DNA of 64,000 bases from Aquabacterium lacunae (GTDB lineage Bacteria > Pseudomonadota > Gammaproteobacteria > Burkholderiales > Burkholderiaceae_C): contig NZ_SIXI01000002.1 in NCBI RefSeq assembly GCF_004310865.1, positions 248,001-312,000 on the forward strand, given 5' to 3'. The notes below the pieces were generated by a model. It saw nothing but the letters and a program-made list of their open reading frames with translations. It had not been told where the DNA came from and did no database searches. How positions within the stretch are numbered: the first letter of the stretch is position 1; each line of letters starts with the position of its first letter. Shown in pieces: positions 47,751 to 56,120 of this stretch. The position numbers and the translations under genes are program-made.

Positions 47751-49295
47751 TCAGACCTTGGCTTCTTGCCACTCCAGGCTTTGCACCTGGTTGCGGCCGC
47801 TTTCCTTGGCCACGTACAGGCCCTGGTCGGCGCGGTCGATCAGCTGCTCCAGCGTGAGCGCACCGCCCTTGCCCAGCTGCGCCACCCCAAAGCTGGAGGT
47901 GATGCGCAGGTTGGGCACTTCCGTGATCGACGAGCCAGCCTCGGCCTCGATGGCCGCGCGAATGCTTTCGGCCACCCGGGCGGCCTGGTCCAGCTTCATG
48001 CCGGGCAGCAAGATGCAGAACTCTTCGCCGCCATAGCGGCACAGCACGTCTTCGGGCCGCATGGCGCGCTTGAGCAGGCGCGAGACCTGCTGAATGACCA
48101 GGTCACCCACGGCATGGCCATACGTGTCGTTGAAGTTCTTGAACTTGTCAATGTCGCTCATGAGGCAGCTCAGCGGCTCGCCGCCGGCTTGAGCCTGGGT
48201 CATCAGTTCATGGGCGCGGTTGAAAAAGGCGCGGCGGTTGAAGCACCCTGTCATGGGGTCGCAGTTGGCCAGTTTCTGCAGTTCGTCGTTCTGCTGCTGG
48301 ATCTTGTCGCGCGAGGCGTGCAGCTCGCTCAGGGTCTGACGCAACTGGGCATTGGCACGGTCGAGCGCGGTCACGTCATCGAGCGTGACCAGGCAGCCGC
48401 GCGGGTTGCCGGCCGCGTCTTTGATGGCCGCACAGTTCATCAGCACGCGGCGGTGGCTGCCATCGGGCGTGCTCAGGTCCACCTCGACCCCGATGATGGG
48501 CTCCGGGGATTCGATGGCCTGCTGCCACGGTGGGCTGTCGTGCTGCCCCCGGATGCCGTCGAGCAACCAGGCCTGGTGCCCGATCTTCTTGCCCAGCAGC
48601 GAGGCACTGGCCGCACTGGGGTGCAGGTTGCGAAAAGCCTCGTTCACCATCAGCATGTGCCCGTCAAGGTCAAGCACGATCAGGCCTTCGGTGAGGGTGT
48701 CGAAGGCCACGCGCACCCGCTCGGGAATGGCCTTGGACGGGTCAAGGTGTTGCAGCACCCGCCGCAGGTACAGGTAAAAAGCCACGAAGCAGGCGGCACT
48801 GAGCAGGCCCACCAGCTGCACCGTGGGCTGCTGCAGAAAACCGATCAGCGTAGTGGCCCAGGGCGAGGTGAAGGCCACCTCCAGCTGCCCCCAGCGGCCC
48901 TGCGGCGTGTTCAGCGGCACCACCACATGCGTGATGGTGGACAGGCCTCCGGCGGGCTGCTGCCAGGCGGTGGGGTGCTGCAGGGTCTGCGCCACCAGCT
49001 TGCCGTTGACCATGCGAACACCCACCGAGCGCACGTCATCGCTCTGGCTGACCACCTGATCGAAGAGGTTCACCAGACGTTGGGGCTGCGGCGACTCGGC
49101 CAGCATCTGGCGCACCTGAAGGGCCAGATGCACCGACACCTGTTCGCGCACGGCCAGGGTGATGCTGCGCTGGTCGGGCAGCAGCTTGAAGACGAGGTCG
49201 AGCACCATCAGCAAGCCCACCAGCAGGGAGATCAGCCCCAGCGTGATGCGCGTGGTGGGACTGAAATGGAGGAACTTGAACTGCGGCAGGCGCAT
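47751..49295 (-). CDS. membrane PAS-GGDEF diguanylate cyclase
   Basis: 514-residue protein. Membrane segments at about residues 17-37 and 158-178 flank a periplasmic sensor region; a PAS-like domain (about 195-310) and a short coiled coil lead to a GGDEF domain. The active site is RYGGEEF, and an RxxD product-inhibition site (RPED) stands exactly five residues before it, so it should be an active, feedback-controlled c-di-GMP synthase. Begins 5 bp after the periplasmic adaptor stop and is the last gene of the SecA-like/HlyD operon, linking c-di-GMP to that locus. Confidence 0.93.
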   Translation of the reverse strand: MRLPQFKFLHFSPTTRITLGLISLLVGLLMVLDLVFKLLPDQRSITLAVREQVSVHLALQVRQMLAESPQPQRLVNLFDQVVSQSDDVRSVGVRMVNGKLVAQTLQHPTAWQQPAGGLSTITHVVVPLNTPQGRWGQLEVAFTSPWATTLIGFLQQPTVQLVGLLSAACFVAFYLYLRRVLQHLDPSKAIPERVRVAFDTLTEGLIVLDLDGHMLMVNEAFRNLHPSAASASLLGKKIGHQAWLLDGIRGQHDSPPWQQAIESPEPIIGVEVDLSTPDGSHRRVLMNCAAIKDAAGNPRGCLVTLDDVTALDRANAQLRQTLSELHASRDKIQQQNDELQKLANCDPMTGCFNRRAFFNRAHELMTQAQAGGEPLSCLMSDIDKFKNFNDTYGHAVGDLVIQQVSRLLKRAMRPEDVLCRYGGEEFCILLPGMKLDQAARVAESIRAAIEAEAGSSITEVPNLRITSSFGVAQLGKGGALTLEQLIDRADQGLYVAKESGRNQVQSLEWQEAKV

Positions 49296-49300
49296 GGGGC

Positions 49301-50134
49301 TCAGGTGCCGGGCTTGGGGGCTGGGCGGGCGCCGCCCAGATCGAGCTTGCAGCGCAGGCCCGACGGAATGCGTTGCTCGGGGTTGGGCAGGCTCAGGCGC
49401 ACCCGGAAGCTGTTCGATGCGGGGTCGATCACGCGGTCAACCAGCACCACGGTGGCTTCGAGCAGAGGGAACATGGGCAGGTCGGTGCGCACGCGTGCCA
49501 CCTGACCGGGCTGCACCGAGCCGAACTGCGAGGCTGGCACGATGGCCTCCACACGCAGCGGGTTGATGCGCGCCACCCGCACCACGGGCTCGCGCTCGAT
49601 GCGCTCGCCCTCGGTGCGATAACGTTCGACCACCACACCGTCAAAAGGGCTGCGCACTTCACGCTGCTTGAGCTGTGCGGTGGTGAGCTTGAACTCGCGC
49701 AGTGCCACACGGCGTGTTTCACGGGACTGGGCCACACGCTGCTCGGCCACACGGGCCTCGGCCTCTGCCTGTTCCAGCGCTTGTGGCGACACGAAGTTCT
49801 GCTTGAGCAGGTCGCGGTTGCGCTGCAGCTTGCTCATGGCCAGGTCGTAGGCGGCCTCGGCCTGACGCAGCTCGGCATCGGCCGTGGCGCGGGCCTCGGC
49901 CACATTGCTGGAGGCCTGCTCGACATCATTGGCCAGCCGTGCGATCAGCTGGCCCGTCTTGACCGAATCCCCCCGCTCGACCTTGAGGGCTTCGATCACG
50001 CCGACCGCCTGGGCACCCACGTCGGCCACCCGGTCGGGTTCGATGAGACAGGCCATCGCCTCGGCGCTGTGCGCCGTCGCAGCGGCCAACATGACGCTGC
50101 ATGCGGCTGCGCACTTCAGGGCCCACGGTTTCAC
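49301..50134 (-). CDS. periplasmic adaptor (membrane fusion) protein
   Basis: 277-residue HlyD/RND-type adaptor. A GTG start at 50134 is preceded by AGGAG and gives a clean signal peptide (KPWALKCAAACSVMLAAATA, cleavage near HSAEA). Lipoyl-like half-motifs are VGVIEALKVERGDSVKTGQL and REVRSPFDGVVVERYRTEG, flanking a helical hairpin rich in Glu/Ala/Gln; a beta-barrel follows (VEAIVPASQFGSVQPGQVAR). Shorter than most RND adaptors. Fourth gene of the operon, about 200 bp after the SecA-like gene. No inner-membrane pump or TolC is adjacent. Confidence 0.88.
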   Translation of the reverse strand: MKPWALKCAAACSVMLAAATAHSAEAMACLIEPDRVADVGAQAVGVIEALKVERGDSVKTGQLIARLANDVEQASSNVAEARATADAELRQAEAAYDLAMSKLQRNRDLLKQNFVSPQALEQAEAEARVAEQRVAQSRETRRVALREFKLTTAQLKQREVRSPFDGVVVERYRTEGERIEREPVVRVARINPLRVEAIVPASQFGSVQPGQVARVRTDLPMFPLLEATVVLVDRVIDPASNSFRVRLSLPNPEQRIPSGLRCKLDLGGARPAPKPGT

Positions 50135-50226
50135 TGCTGATCTCCTGTTCGATGCCACAACTGCCGCATCACCCGGGGCTTTTCGACCATCTGGCGAAAA
50201 TCTTGAGGCGGCTGACGCAAGCGTGC

Positions 50227-50250
50227 TGTTGCATGTTCCACCATGCAACA
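50227..50250. promoter_or_regulatory. inverted repeat upstream of periplasmic adaptor gene
   Basis: TGTTGCATG-N6-CATGCAACA, a perfect nine-base dyad, lies in the 198-bp gap between the SecA-like gene and the adaptor gene. It could be an operator for an internal promoter driving the adaptor and diguanylate cyclase. The binding protein is unknown. Confidence 0.5.
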
Positions 50251-50332
50251 TGCTGCAAAAGGCCGAAAAAGCGGGAGAACAACCCAGGTCGTGACAAGCT
50301 GCACAGCCACGGCATGCGGTGGGCGCCAGGGC

Positions 50333-52303
50333 TCACAACCAGTCGTCCTTGCCCGACCAGCGCAGCTGTTTGCGCAAGCTCTGCGCGGCCAGCAACTGCA
50401 GCCAGCGTTGGGAGGCTGCCTGACGGCCCTCGCTGCGCTGCAGCCACCGGCAGGCCAGACGCAACAGCACAGGCCAACGGGCCAGGGGTTGCAAAAGGCG
50501 TCGTGCCACGCCCAGCCGGCTGACCAGGGTGGGGTCATCCAGGTGGAGGCAGGTGCAGCACGACCCGGGCTGCCCTTGGCGCGCCGACCGCCCGATCAGC
50601 TGACGGTCAATCCGGCCCGAGGTGTTCAGACGGGTGTTGATGACATGCAGCCCACCCTGCTGCAACGTGGCTTCGTGCAGATGGATGTCGGTGCCACGGC
50701 CCGCCATGTGCGTGGCGATGGTGATGGCACCGGGGCGGCCGGCGTCGGCAATCAGCTCGCGTTCGCGGGCCCCTTCTTCGCTGTCCACCCGGGCATTGAG
50801 CAGGGTGTGGGCCACGCCATGCGCCTGAAGGAGGGCCGACAGGGCCTCGCTGGCCTGGACCGAATCGGTGCCGATCAGCACGGCCTGCCCCGCCGCTGCG
50901 TGCGCCTGGGCCTGCTGCAGCACACGCTGGTGCTGGGCCGCTTCGTTGAGGTCAAGGTGCCAGCCCAGGTCGAGCCGCCGGCTGGGCTGGCGCAAGGGGG
51001 CCCGCCACACGGGCAGGCCATACAGCGCCATCAGTTCGGCGCGTTCTTCCCACAGGGTGCCACTGAGGCCGCACAGGCGGTGGTAGCGCGGGAAAAAGGC
51101 CTGGTAGGTGGTCTGCGTCAGGGTCTCGGTGTCGGGCGGCAGCGGCAAGCGCTCTTTCAGGCACACCATGTGGTGAAGACCGCGCGACCACACTCGCCCC
51201 ATGGCCTGCCGACCGGTCACGCCATCGACGATCACCACTTCATCGTCCTGCACCAGGTAATCGACATCGCGCTGCAAGCTGTGCAGCGCCATCAGTGCCA
51301 GCTGCACCTGCTCTTCTCGGTAGCGTGCCAGGCGCCAGGGCCCGTCATGGCTCTGCGTGAGCTGGGCCAACCGAGCCCTGCCCGGCGGGGTCAGCTGCAC
51401 CAACCGGGTGGGCTGAACAGCGTAATGATGGCCGTTGAGCAGTTGCTGGGCGAGGAACATGGCCACGCGCTGCGGCCGGTCGCGCCCTGCCGGCTCCACG
51501 GCCTGCGACAGCACCAGCGGTGTGCAGGCTTCGTCGATCAGGATGGAGTCGGCTTCGTCCAGTATGGCCAGGCACAGCCCCCGAAGCACCACCTGGTCAT
51601 GCGCGTTGCTGGCCAGCGCCGCCTGGTCACGCAGGTGGTCAAAAGCCACTTCACGGGCCGTGACGTGCACGATGTCGCAGGCGTATGCAGCGCGGCGTTC
51701 AGGTGTTTGCATGGACGCGAGCACGCAGGCCGCGCTCAGGCCCAGGGCGTCGTACACAGGCAGCCAGGCGTCCAGGTCGCGGCGCGCCAGGTAGTCGTTG
51801 GCGGTCATGGCGTGCACGGGCACGTGGGCCAGCGCAGCCACAGTGGCCGCCAGGGCCACCACCACCGATTTGCCCTCGCCGGTGGCCATTTCCACCAGGC
51901 GGCCGTCCAGCATCCAGCGGGCAGCCAGCCATTGCACGTCATGCACGGCCCAGCCCTTGTGGCGCTGCAGCACCACGCCCACAGCGGCCATGGCCTCGGC
52001 CACCAGATGAGGCTTGAAGCCCCGCATGGCCAGTTGCCCCCGCAGCTGCAGCAGTTGTTCGCGAAAGCCACGCGCATCCAGCAAGCCCCACTTCAGCAGG
52101 CCTTCCTGAACAGCCATCAGCCAGCGCCGCTGGCCGACATGTGGCGGCGTGGGCGGCGCCTGCAATGCCTGGCGCATCCACAGCCAGACCCAGCTCTGGC
52201 CGTGCTCGGGGTAAGGGCGAATGGGGTAGCGGCCATGCACAGGGCCTGGCACTGGCAACCCGGCCTGCCACAGGCGCCCGGCGGGTGCCTGGCTGATGCT
52301 CAT
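50333..52303 (-). CDS. minimal SecA-like translocase ATPase
   Basis: 656-residue homologue of the SecA motor, against about 900 in housekeeping SecA. Matching motifs are MATGEGKSVV (Walker A, residues 139-148), TANDYLARRD, LDEADSILIDEACTPL (Walker B, 248-263), DYLVQDDEVVIVDGVTGR (preprotein cross-linking domain), LCGLSGT, TIATHMAGRGTDI and GRIDRQLIGRSARQGQPGS. The helical scaffold after the last motif is short and the two-helix finger, helical wing and zinc tail seem absent. The start overlaps the M50 gene stop (ATGA). Probably powers export by the proteins of this operon. Confidence 0.88.
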   Translation of the reverse strand: MSISQAPAGRLWQAGLPVPGPVHGRYPIRPYPEHGQSWVWLWMRQALQAPPTPPHVGQRRWLMAVQEGLLKWGLLDARGFREQLLQLRGQLAMRGFKPHLVAEAMAAVGVVLQRHKGWAVHDVQWLAARWMLDGRLVEMATGEGKSVVVALAATVAALAHVPVHAMTANDYLARRDLDAWLPVYDALGLSAACVLASMQTPERRAAYACDIVHVTAREVAFDHLRDQAALASNAHDQVVLRGLCLAILDEADSILIDEACTPLVLSQAVEPAGRDRPQRVAMFLAQQLLNGHHYAVQPTRLVQLTPPGRARLAQLTQSHDGPWRLARYREEQVQLALMALHSLQRDVDYLVQDDEVVIVDGVTGRQAMGRVWSRGLHHMVCLKERLPLPPDTETLTQTTYQAFFPRYHRLCGLSGTLWEERAELMALYGLPVWRAPLRQPSRRLDLGWHLDLNEAAQHQRVLQQAQAHAAAGQAVLIGTDSVQASEALSALLQAHGVAHTLLNARVDSEEGARERELIADAGRPGAITIATHMAGRGTDIHLHEATLQQGGLHVINTRLNTSGRIDRQLIGRSARQGQPGSCCTCLHLDDPTLVSRLGVARRLLQPLARWPVLLRLACRWLQRSEGRQAASQRWLQLLAAQSLRKQLRWSGKDDWL

Positions 52304-54468
52304 GGCTGCACGCCGGCAAAGTGGCGCAACATGAGCTGACGCAAGAGGCGCAGGGCAGAACTGGCCAGCGATTCGGCCCGCAACTCCAGCCGCACGCGCG
52401 CCAGCCCCCCTGCACGCGGCAAGGGCTGGATCAGCTCGATGTCGACCACATGGCCTGGCAGCAGCGGGCGCTGGCCTTCCGGGTCTTTCGGGTCGGTGGG
52501 GACGCGTCCGCCCACGCGGTCGGCCATGGCCGGGCTGGGCAGTGCATCGGTGGCCGTGGGCACTTCACGGTACATGCGGGCAGGAAACAATCGGCCAGGT
52601 TGTTCGTCGAGCATCACGTCGATGCGCTTGAGCCGGCGCCGCACTTCTTCCACATCGGCTTGGGGCACCACGGCACGCACCACGGCGTCGGTGGGACGGA
52701 ACACATAGGCCAGCAGATCGCCCTGGCGCACCTCACGGCCCTCCAGGTCTTCCGCGCGGGCCACCGCAAAGGTGCCGTCACGGCTGGCGCGCACGACCAG
52801 TCGGGCCAGATCGTCTTCCACACGTGCCAGGGCCGCACGGTCACGCTCCAGGGCCTCGCGTGCATTGCCCATCCTGAGCGGGTCGGTCAGGAAGGCCGCA
52901 TTGAACTCGCTTTCGCCGCGGTCGATTTGCAGCAGCAAGGCCGCCCGCTCGGTCTCGAGCGTGTCCGACACCATCGCCAGCAAGGGCGTGCCTTCGCGCA
53001 CAGCCTGATCAGGGCGCACCTTCAGGCTGTCGATCCGGCCATCGACCCGGGCACGCACCTGTGCCTCTTCGGGCAACCACACCACGCCTTCCACCACACG
53101 GCTGGAAGGCAGGGGCAGGAACATGACCAGGGCCAGCAGCAAGGCCGTGCCCCCCATGAGGAATGCACGCACGCGCCCTTGCGCGGCCACGTACGACGGC
53201 AGGGTCCGGATACCGGACAGCAGGCTTTGACATGGCTTGAGCAGCAGGCTCCACAGGCCCCACACCGCCACCACCAGGCCCAGGGCAGGCACCTGATCGG
53301 CCGCCCACCCCACGATCATGGCGGTGACCAGCCCTCGGTATGCCCAGGCCAGGGGCGAGTACACCTGCAAAGCCAGTCGCTCCAGCACATCGCTGGCGGC
53401 CACGGTCTGCGCCTCGGGCGGGGCCTCAAGGCCCAACAGCCGGGTCAGGCCCTTGCGCCAGCGCTGCTGCCACTGCTGGCTGCTGCGGGGCGCCAGGTTG
53501 GGCAGGTCGAGCGCATCGATCATCACGTAATAGCCGTCCAGCTTCATGAGCGGGTTGCCATTGATCAGCAGGCTCGACAGCCCGCCAATGCTCATCACCA
53601 CAAAGGCCACCTGTCGCAGCCAGCCGTCTTCCACCAGCAACCACACCAGGGCGCCCAGCGCCGCCAGGAACAGCTCCACCGCAATGCCGGCCACGCTGAT
53701 GCGACCGCGCTGCCATCGGCTGGCCAGGCGGTTGGTGGCCGACGCATCCACATAGGGCAAAGGCACGAACAGGAAAAAGGTGACCCCCACCTCGGGCACT
53801 TCGCAGTTGTATCGGCGCAGCGTGAGGGCATGCCCCAGCTCGTGCAGGCCCTTCATCAAGGGGTAGATCAGCCACGCCATCGCCAGGTAGCCCGGCGACA
53901 TGAAATGGATGCGGCCGTACGCATGCACAGCCTGCCAATGGGCCAGCACGGCCCCCAGGGCGCCCAGCACCACCACCAGCCACAGGGCCTGTGCCCAACG
54001 TGACCACATCCATCGGCTCCAAGGGCGGATGCGCTCGAGCATGCCGGAAGGGTCGAACAGGCCCATCCGGAAAGCCAGGGGGTTCAGGCGCGCCCGCGCC
54101 TGCCGCTGCTGCGCCTGCTCGTGGGCCTGCACGTGCTGGCGCACATCGGGCGTGACTTCGGCCTGGATGAGCCCGGCATCGGTCATCTGCCCCAGGATAC
54201 GGATCACGTCATGCTGGGTCGGGGCGCGGTCACCTTGCAGGGTCAGCAGGGTCTGCCAGACCTGATCAACGCTGAGGCGCCCGTCGAGCCGTCCCACTAG
54301 CTGATAGGCCTGCGCATTGACCCGGTGGTGTCGGCCTGTGGCATGGTTGTAAAGCACGTACCAGGCCTGCCCGCGCGTGGTCTGCATGCGCACCGACACA
54401 TGGGGGCGCAAGCGCGGGTGCAGGCCCGAGATGCGGTACCACTGCGGCGAGAGCATGGCGTCCTGCAT
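52300..54468 (-). CDS. PqqD-like / M50 metalloprotease / HlyD-like fusion membrane protein
   Basis: 722-residue inner-membrane protein. Residues about 20-110 resemble a PqqD-like peptide-binding domain (GRHHRVNAQAYQLVGRLDGR). The middle is a site-2-protease-like M50 core with HELGH (about 209-213) and the third ligand in NGNPLMKLDGYY, among several hydrophobic segments. After a last membrane helix (FLMGGTALLLALVMFLPLPS) comes a HlyD/lipoyl-like periplasmic part (VRARVDGRIDSLKVRPDQAV). ATG at 54468 has AGGAG nine bases upstream; GTG at 54474 is the alternative. Likely handles or cleaves a substrate during envelope transfer. Confidence 0.85.
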   Translation of the reverse strand: MQDAMLSPQWYRISGLHPRLRPHVSVRMQTTRGQAWYVLYNHATGRHHRVNAQAYQLVGRLDGRLSVDQVWQTLLTLQGDRAPTQHDVIRILGQMTDAGLIQAEVTPDVRQHVQAHEQAQQRQARARLNPLAFRMGLFDPSGMLERIRPWSRWMWSRWAQALWLVVVLGALGAVLAHWQAVHAYGRIHFMSPGYLAMAWLIYPLMKGLHELGHALTLRRYNCEVPEVGVTFFLFVPLPYVDASATNRLASRWQRGRISVAGIAVELFLAALGALVWLLVEDGWLRQVAFVVMSIGGLSSLLINGNPLMKLDGYYVMIDALDLPNLAPRSSQQWQQRWRKGLTRLLGLEAPPEAQTVAASDVLERLALQVYSPLAWAYRGLVTAMIVGWAADQVPALGLVVAVWGLWSLLLKPCQSLLSGIRTLPSYVAAQGRVRAFLMGGTALLLALVMFLPLPSSRVVEGVVWLPEEAQVRARVDGRIDSLKVRPDQAVREGTPLLAMVSDTLETERAALLLQIDRGESEFNAAFLTDPLRMGNAREALERDRAALARVEDDLARLVVRASRDGTFAVARAEDLEGREVRQGDLLAYVFRPTDAVVRAVVPQADVEEVRRRLKRIDVMLDEQPGRLFPARMYREVPTATDALPSPAMADRVGGRVPTDPKDPEGQRPLLPGHVVDIELIQPLPRAGGLARVRLELRAESLASSALRLLRQLMLRHFAGVQP

Positions 54469-54483
54469 GGCCACGGGCTCCTG

Positions 54484-55977
54484 TCAGAACCAGGTCCAGC
54501 GCAGCAGCTGCCAGCGGGCCCACAAACGGTTGCACCAGCGCACCAGCAAAGGCTGAGACGCCAGCTCCACCTGCACCACACCTTGCAGCCCTGGGCGCAA
54601 GCCGGCCAGCCCGGCGCCACGCCCCGTCGGCGCGGCCTCCACCTCGTAGCGCACGCCGGCGTCGGTGCTGGTGGCCACGGGCGTGACCCGCTCGATCTCC
54701 AGGCCAATCACCTGATCGGGCATGGCCGCCAGTCGCAGGCCGGCACGCTGCCCCGGGGCCAGGTCGGGCACGTCGGGTTCTTCCACGGCCATCACCACGC
54801 GCCAGTCCAGGCCGGGCGCCAGCGTGAGCAACACCTCGCCGCGCTTGACCGGCGCGCCCAGTTGCTGCCGCAGGTCACCGGCGATGACGACGCCATCAAA
54901 AGGCGCCACCAGCCGCAAGCGCTGCAATTGCTGATCGACCAGGCCCAGCTGTGCCCGGGTTTCGCCGAGCTTGGCCTGGGCTTGCGCCGCGGCCGCGCGG
55001 TCGCCACGGGCAAACGCTTCGGCGAACGCGTTTTCGTGCTGGACGATCTCGGCCTCTCGGGCACGCCGGGCATTGCGCAGGTCATCATCGGCCAACTCGG
55101 CCAGCAACTGCCCGGCCTTGACCACGTCACCGGGACGCACATGCACCGCCCTCAGGAAGCCGTCTTGCGAGGCGCTGAGCACCCGCTGCACGGCACCTTC
55201 AAGCCGCGCCTGGGCGGTCACATGCATGGGCACCGGCACCAGCAGGCCGGCAGCGAGCACCAGGGCGGCGGCTGCCACCCCCAGACGCAGCTTGCGTTCT
55301 CGGGGGTCACGCAGGCGGTACAGGGTGACCCAGAACAACGCACGCAGACGTTCGCGCCAGGGTCTGTCCAGCTTGTGGCGGATCACAAACAAGGGCGACA
55401 GGCTCTCGGCCAGTTGCTCCAACCACACACGTTCGGCAGGGGTGAAGGCCACATCGCCGGCATTGACCTGTGGCTGCGGCGAGAGCGGGTCAGACACCAC
55501 CGAGCGCTCGAAAGTGAGCACACCTGCGGGGCGGCCGTGGTGCGCCATGGGTACGCTCAGCACGGCGGCCAGCCCCTGGGTCTTGTACAAGGCCTGATGC
55601 GCCAGGGTGATGTGGACCCCCGGCTTGCCGTGCGGCGGCCAGGTCAGCGTGACCTGCTGGTGCAAGGCCTCCAGCATGGCCTGCTGTAACTCGGGCAGGG
55701 CCGCACCGTCGTCCACCACCACACCGTCAGACAGGGCCACCACGCGCAACTGGCCGCTCACCATCCAGCCCATCGACACGCGCAGGCAACGCATCTGACG
55801 GTTCAGCTCGGAGGTGACTTCGGCGGTGCAGGCGGTCCAGTCATGGGCTCGCAGCGCCACCTGCAGGCAGGCCAGCAGGTCGCCACAGCTTTCCGGCACG
55901 GCACGCGCTGCGGCCTGTGGCGCCACGGGCGGCGCCACAGGCGCAAGGGGTGCCGGGCGTTGGGTGACGGGGGTCAT
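54484..55977 (-). CDS. GAF domain - HlyD-like membrane adaptor
   Basis: 497-residue protein. After a Pro/Ala-rich start, residues about 35-220 look like a cytoplasmic GAF sensor (TSELNRQMRCLRVSMGWMVS; LAAVLSVPMAHHGRPAGVLT). One membrane helix (LGVAAAALVLAAGLLVPVPM) precedes a periplasmic HlyD-like adaptor with lipoyl halves (LSASQDGFLRAVHVRPGDVV; LVAPFDGVVIAGDL) and a helical hairpin. First gene of the operon, 15 bp before the M50 fusion. The start at 55977 is preferred over a longer reading that crosses the divergent promoter. Confidence 0.87.
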   Translation of the reverse strand: MTPVTQRPAPLAPVAPPVAPQAAARAVPESCGDLLACLQVALRAHDWTACTAEVTSELNRQMRCLRVSMGWMVSGQLRVVALSDGVVVDDGAALPELQQAMLEALHQQVTLTWPPHGKPGVHITLAHQALYKTQGLAAVLSVPMAHHGRPAGVLTFERSVVSDPLSPQPQVNAGDVAFTPAERVWLEQLAESLSPLFVIRHKLDRPWRERLRALFWVTLYRLRDPRERKLRLGVAAAALVLAAGLLVPVPMHVTAQARLEGAVQRVLSASQDGFLRAVHVRPGDVVKAGQLLAELADDDLRNARRAREAEIVQHENAFAEAFARGDRAAAAQAQAKLGETRAQLGLVDQQLQRLRLVAPFDGVVIAGDLRQQLGAPVKRGEVLLTLAPGLDWRVVMAVEEPDVPDLAPGQRAGLRLAAMPDQVIGLEIERVTPVATSTDAGVRYEVEAAPTGRGAGLAGLRPGLQGVVQVELASQPLLVRWCNRLWARWQLLRWTWF

Positions 55978-56031
55978 GCGAGGGTGTTGGGTACAGCGAG
56001 ATCCAGGACGTGCCCTATCATCTGGCCTTGG

Positions 56032-56059
56032 CCGTGCTTCAAATGAGGAAAAAGCACGG
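56032..56059. promoter_or_regulatory. inverted repeat in divergent promoter of export locus
   Basis: CCGTGCTT-N12-AAGCACGG is a perfect eight-base dyad between the GAF-HlyD gene and the response regulator. Further AAGCACG and ACACG half-copies follow to about 56085 (AGCACGG, ACACGAA, AGCACGA, ACACGGG). It is a good candidate operator for the adjacent LuxR-type regulator. Confidence 0.55.
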
Positions 56060-56120
56060 AAAACACGAACCAAAGCACGAACACGGGCTGCTGTCGCACG
56101 GCAGCCACCAAGGAGCTGTC

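Noticed and set aside
52321-54003. 560-codon plus-strand frame opposite the M50 fusion gene.
   Set aside because: His/Gln/Gly-rich antisense shadow; the minus-strand frame carries intact protease motifs.
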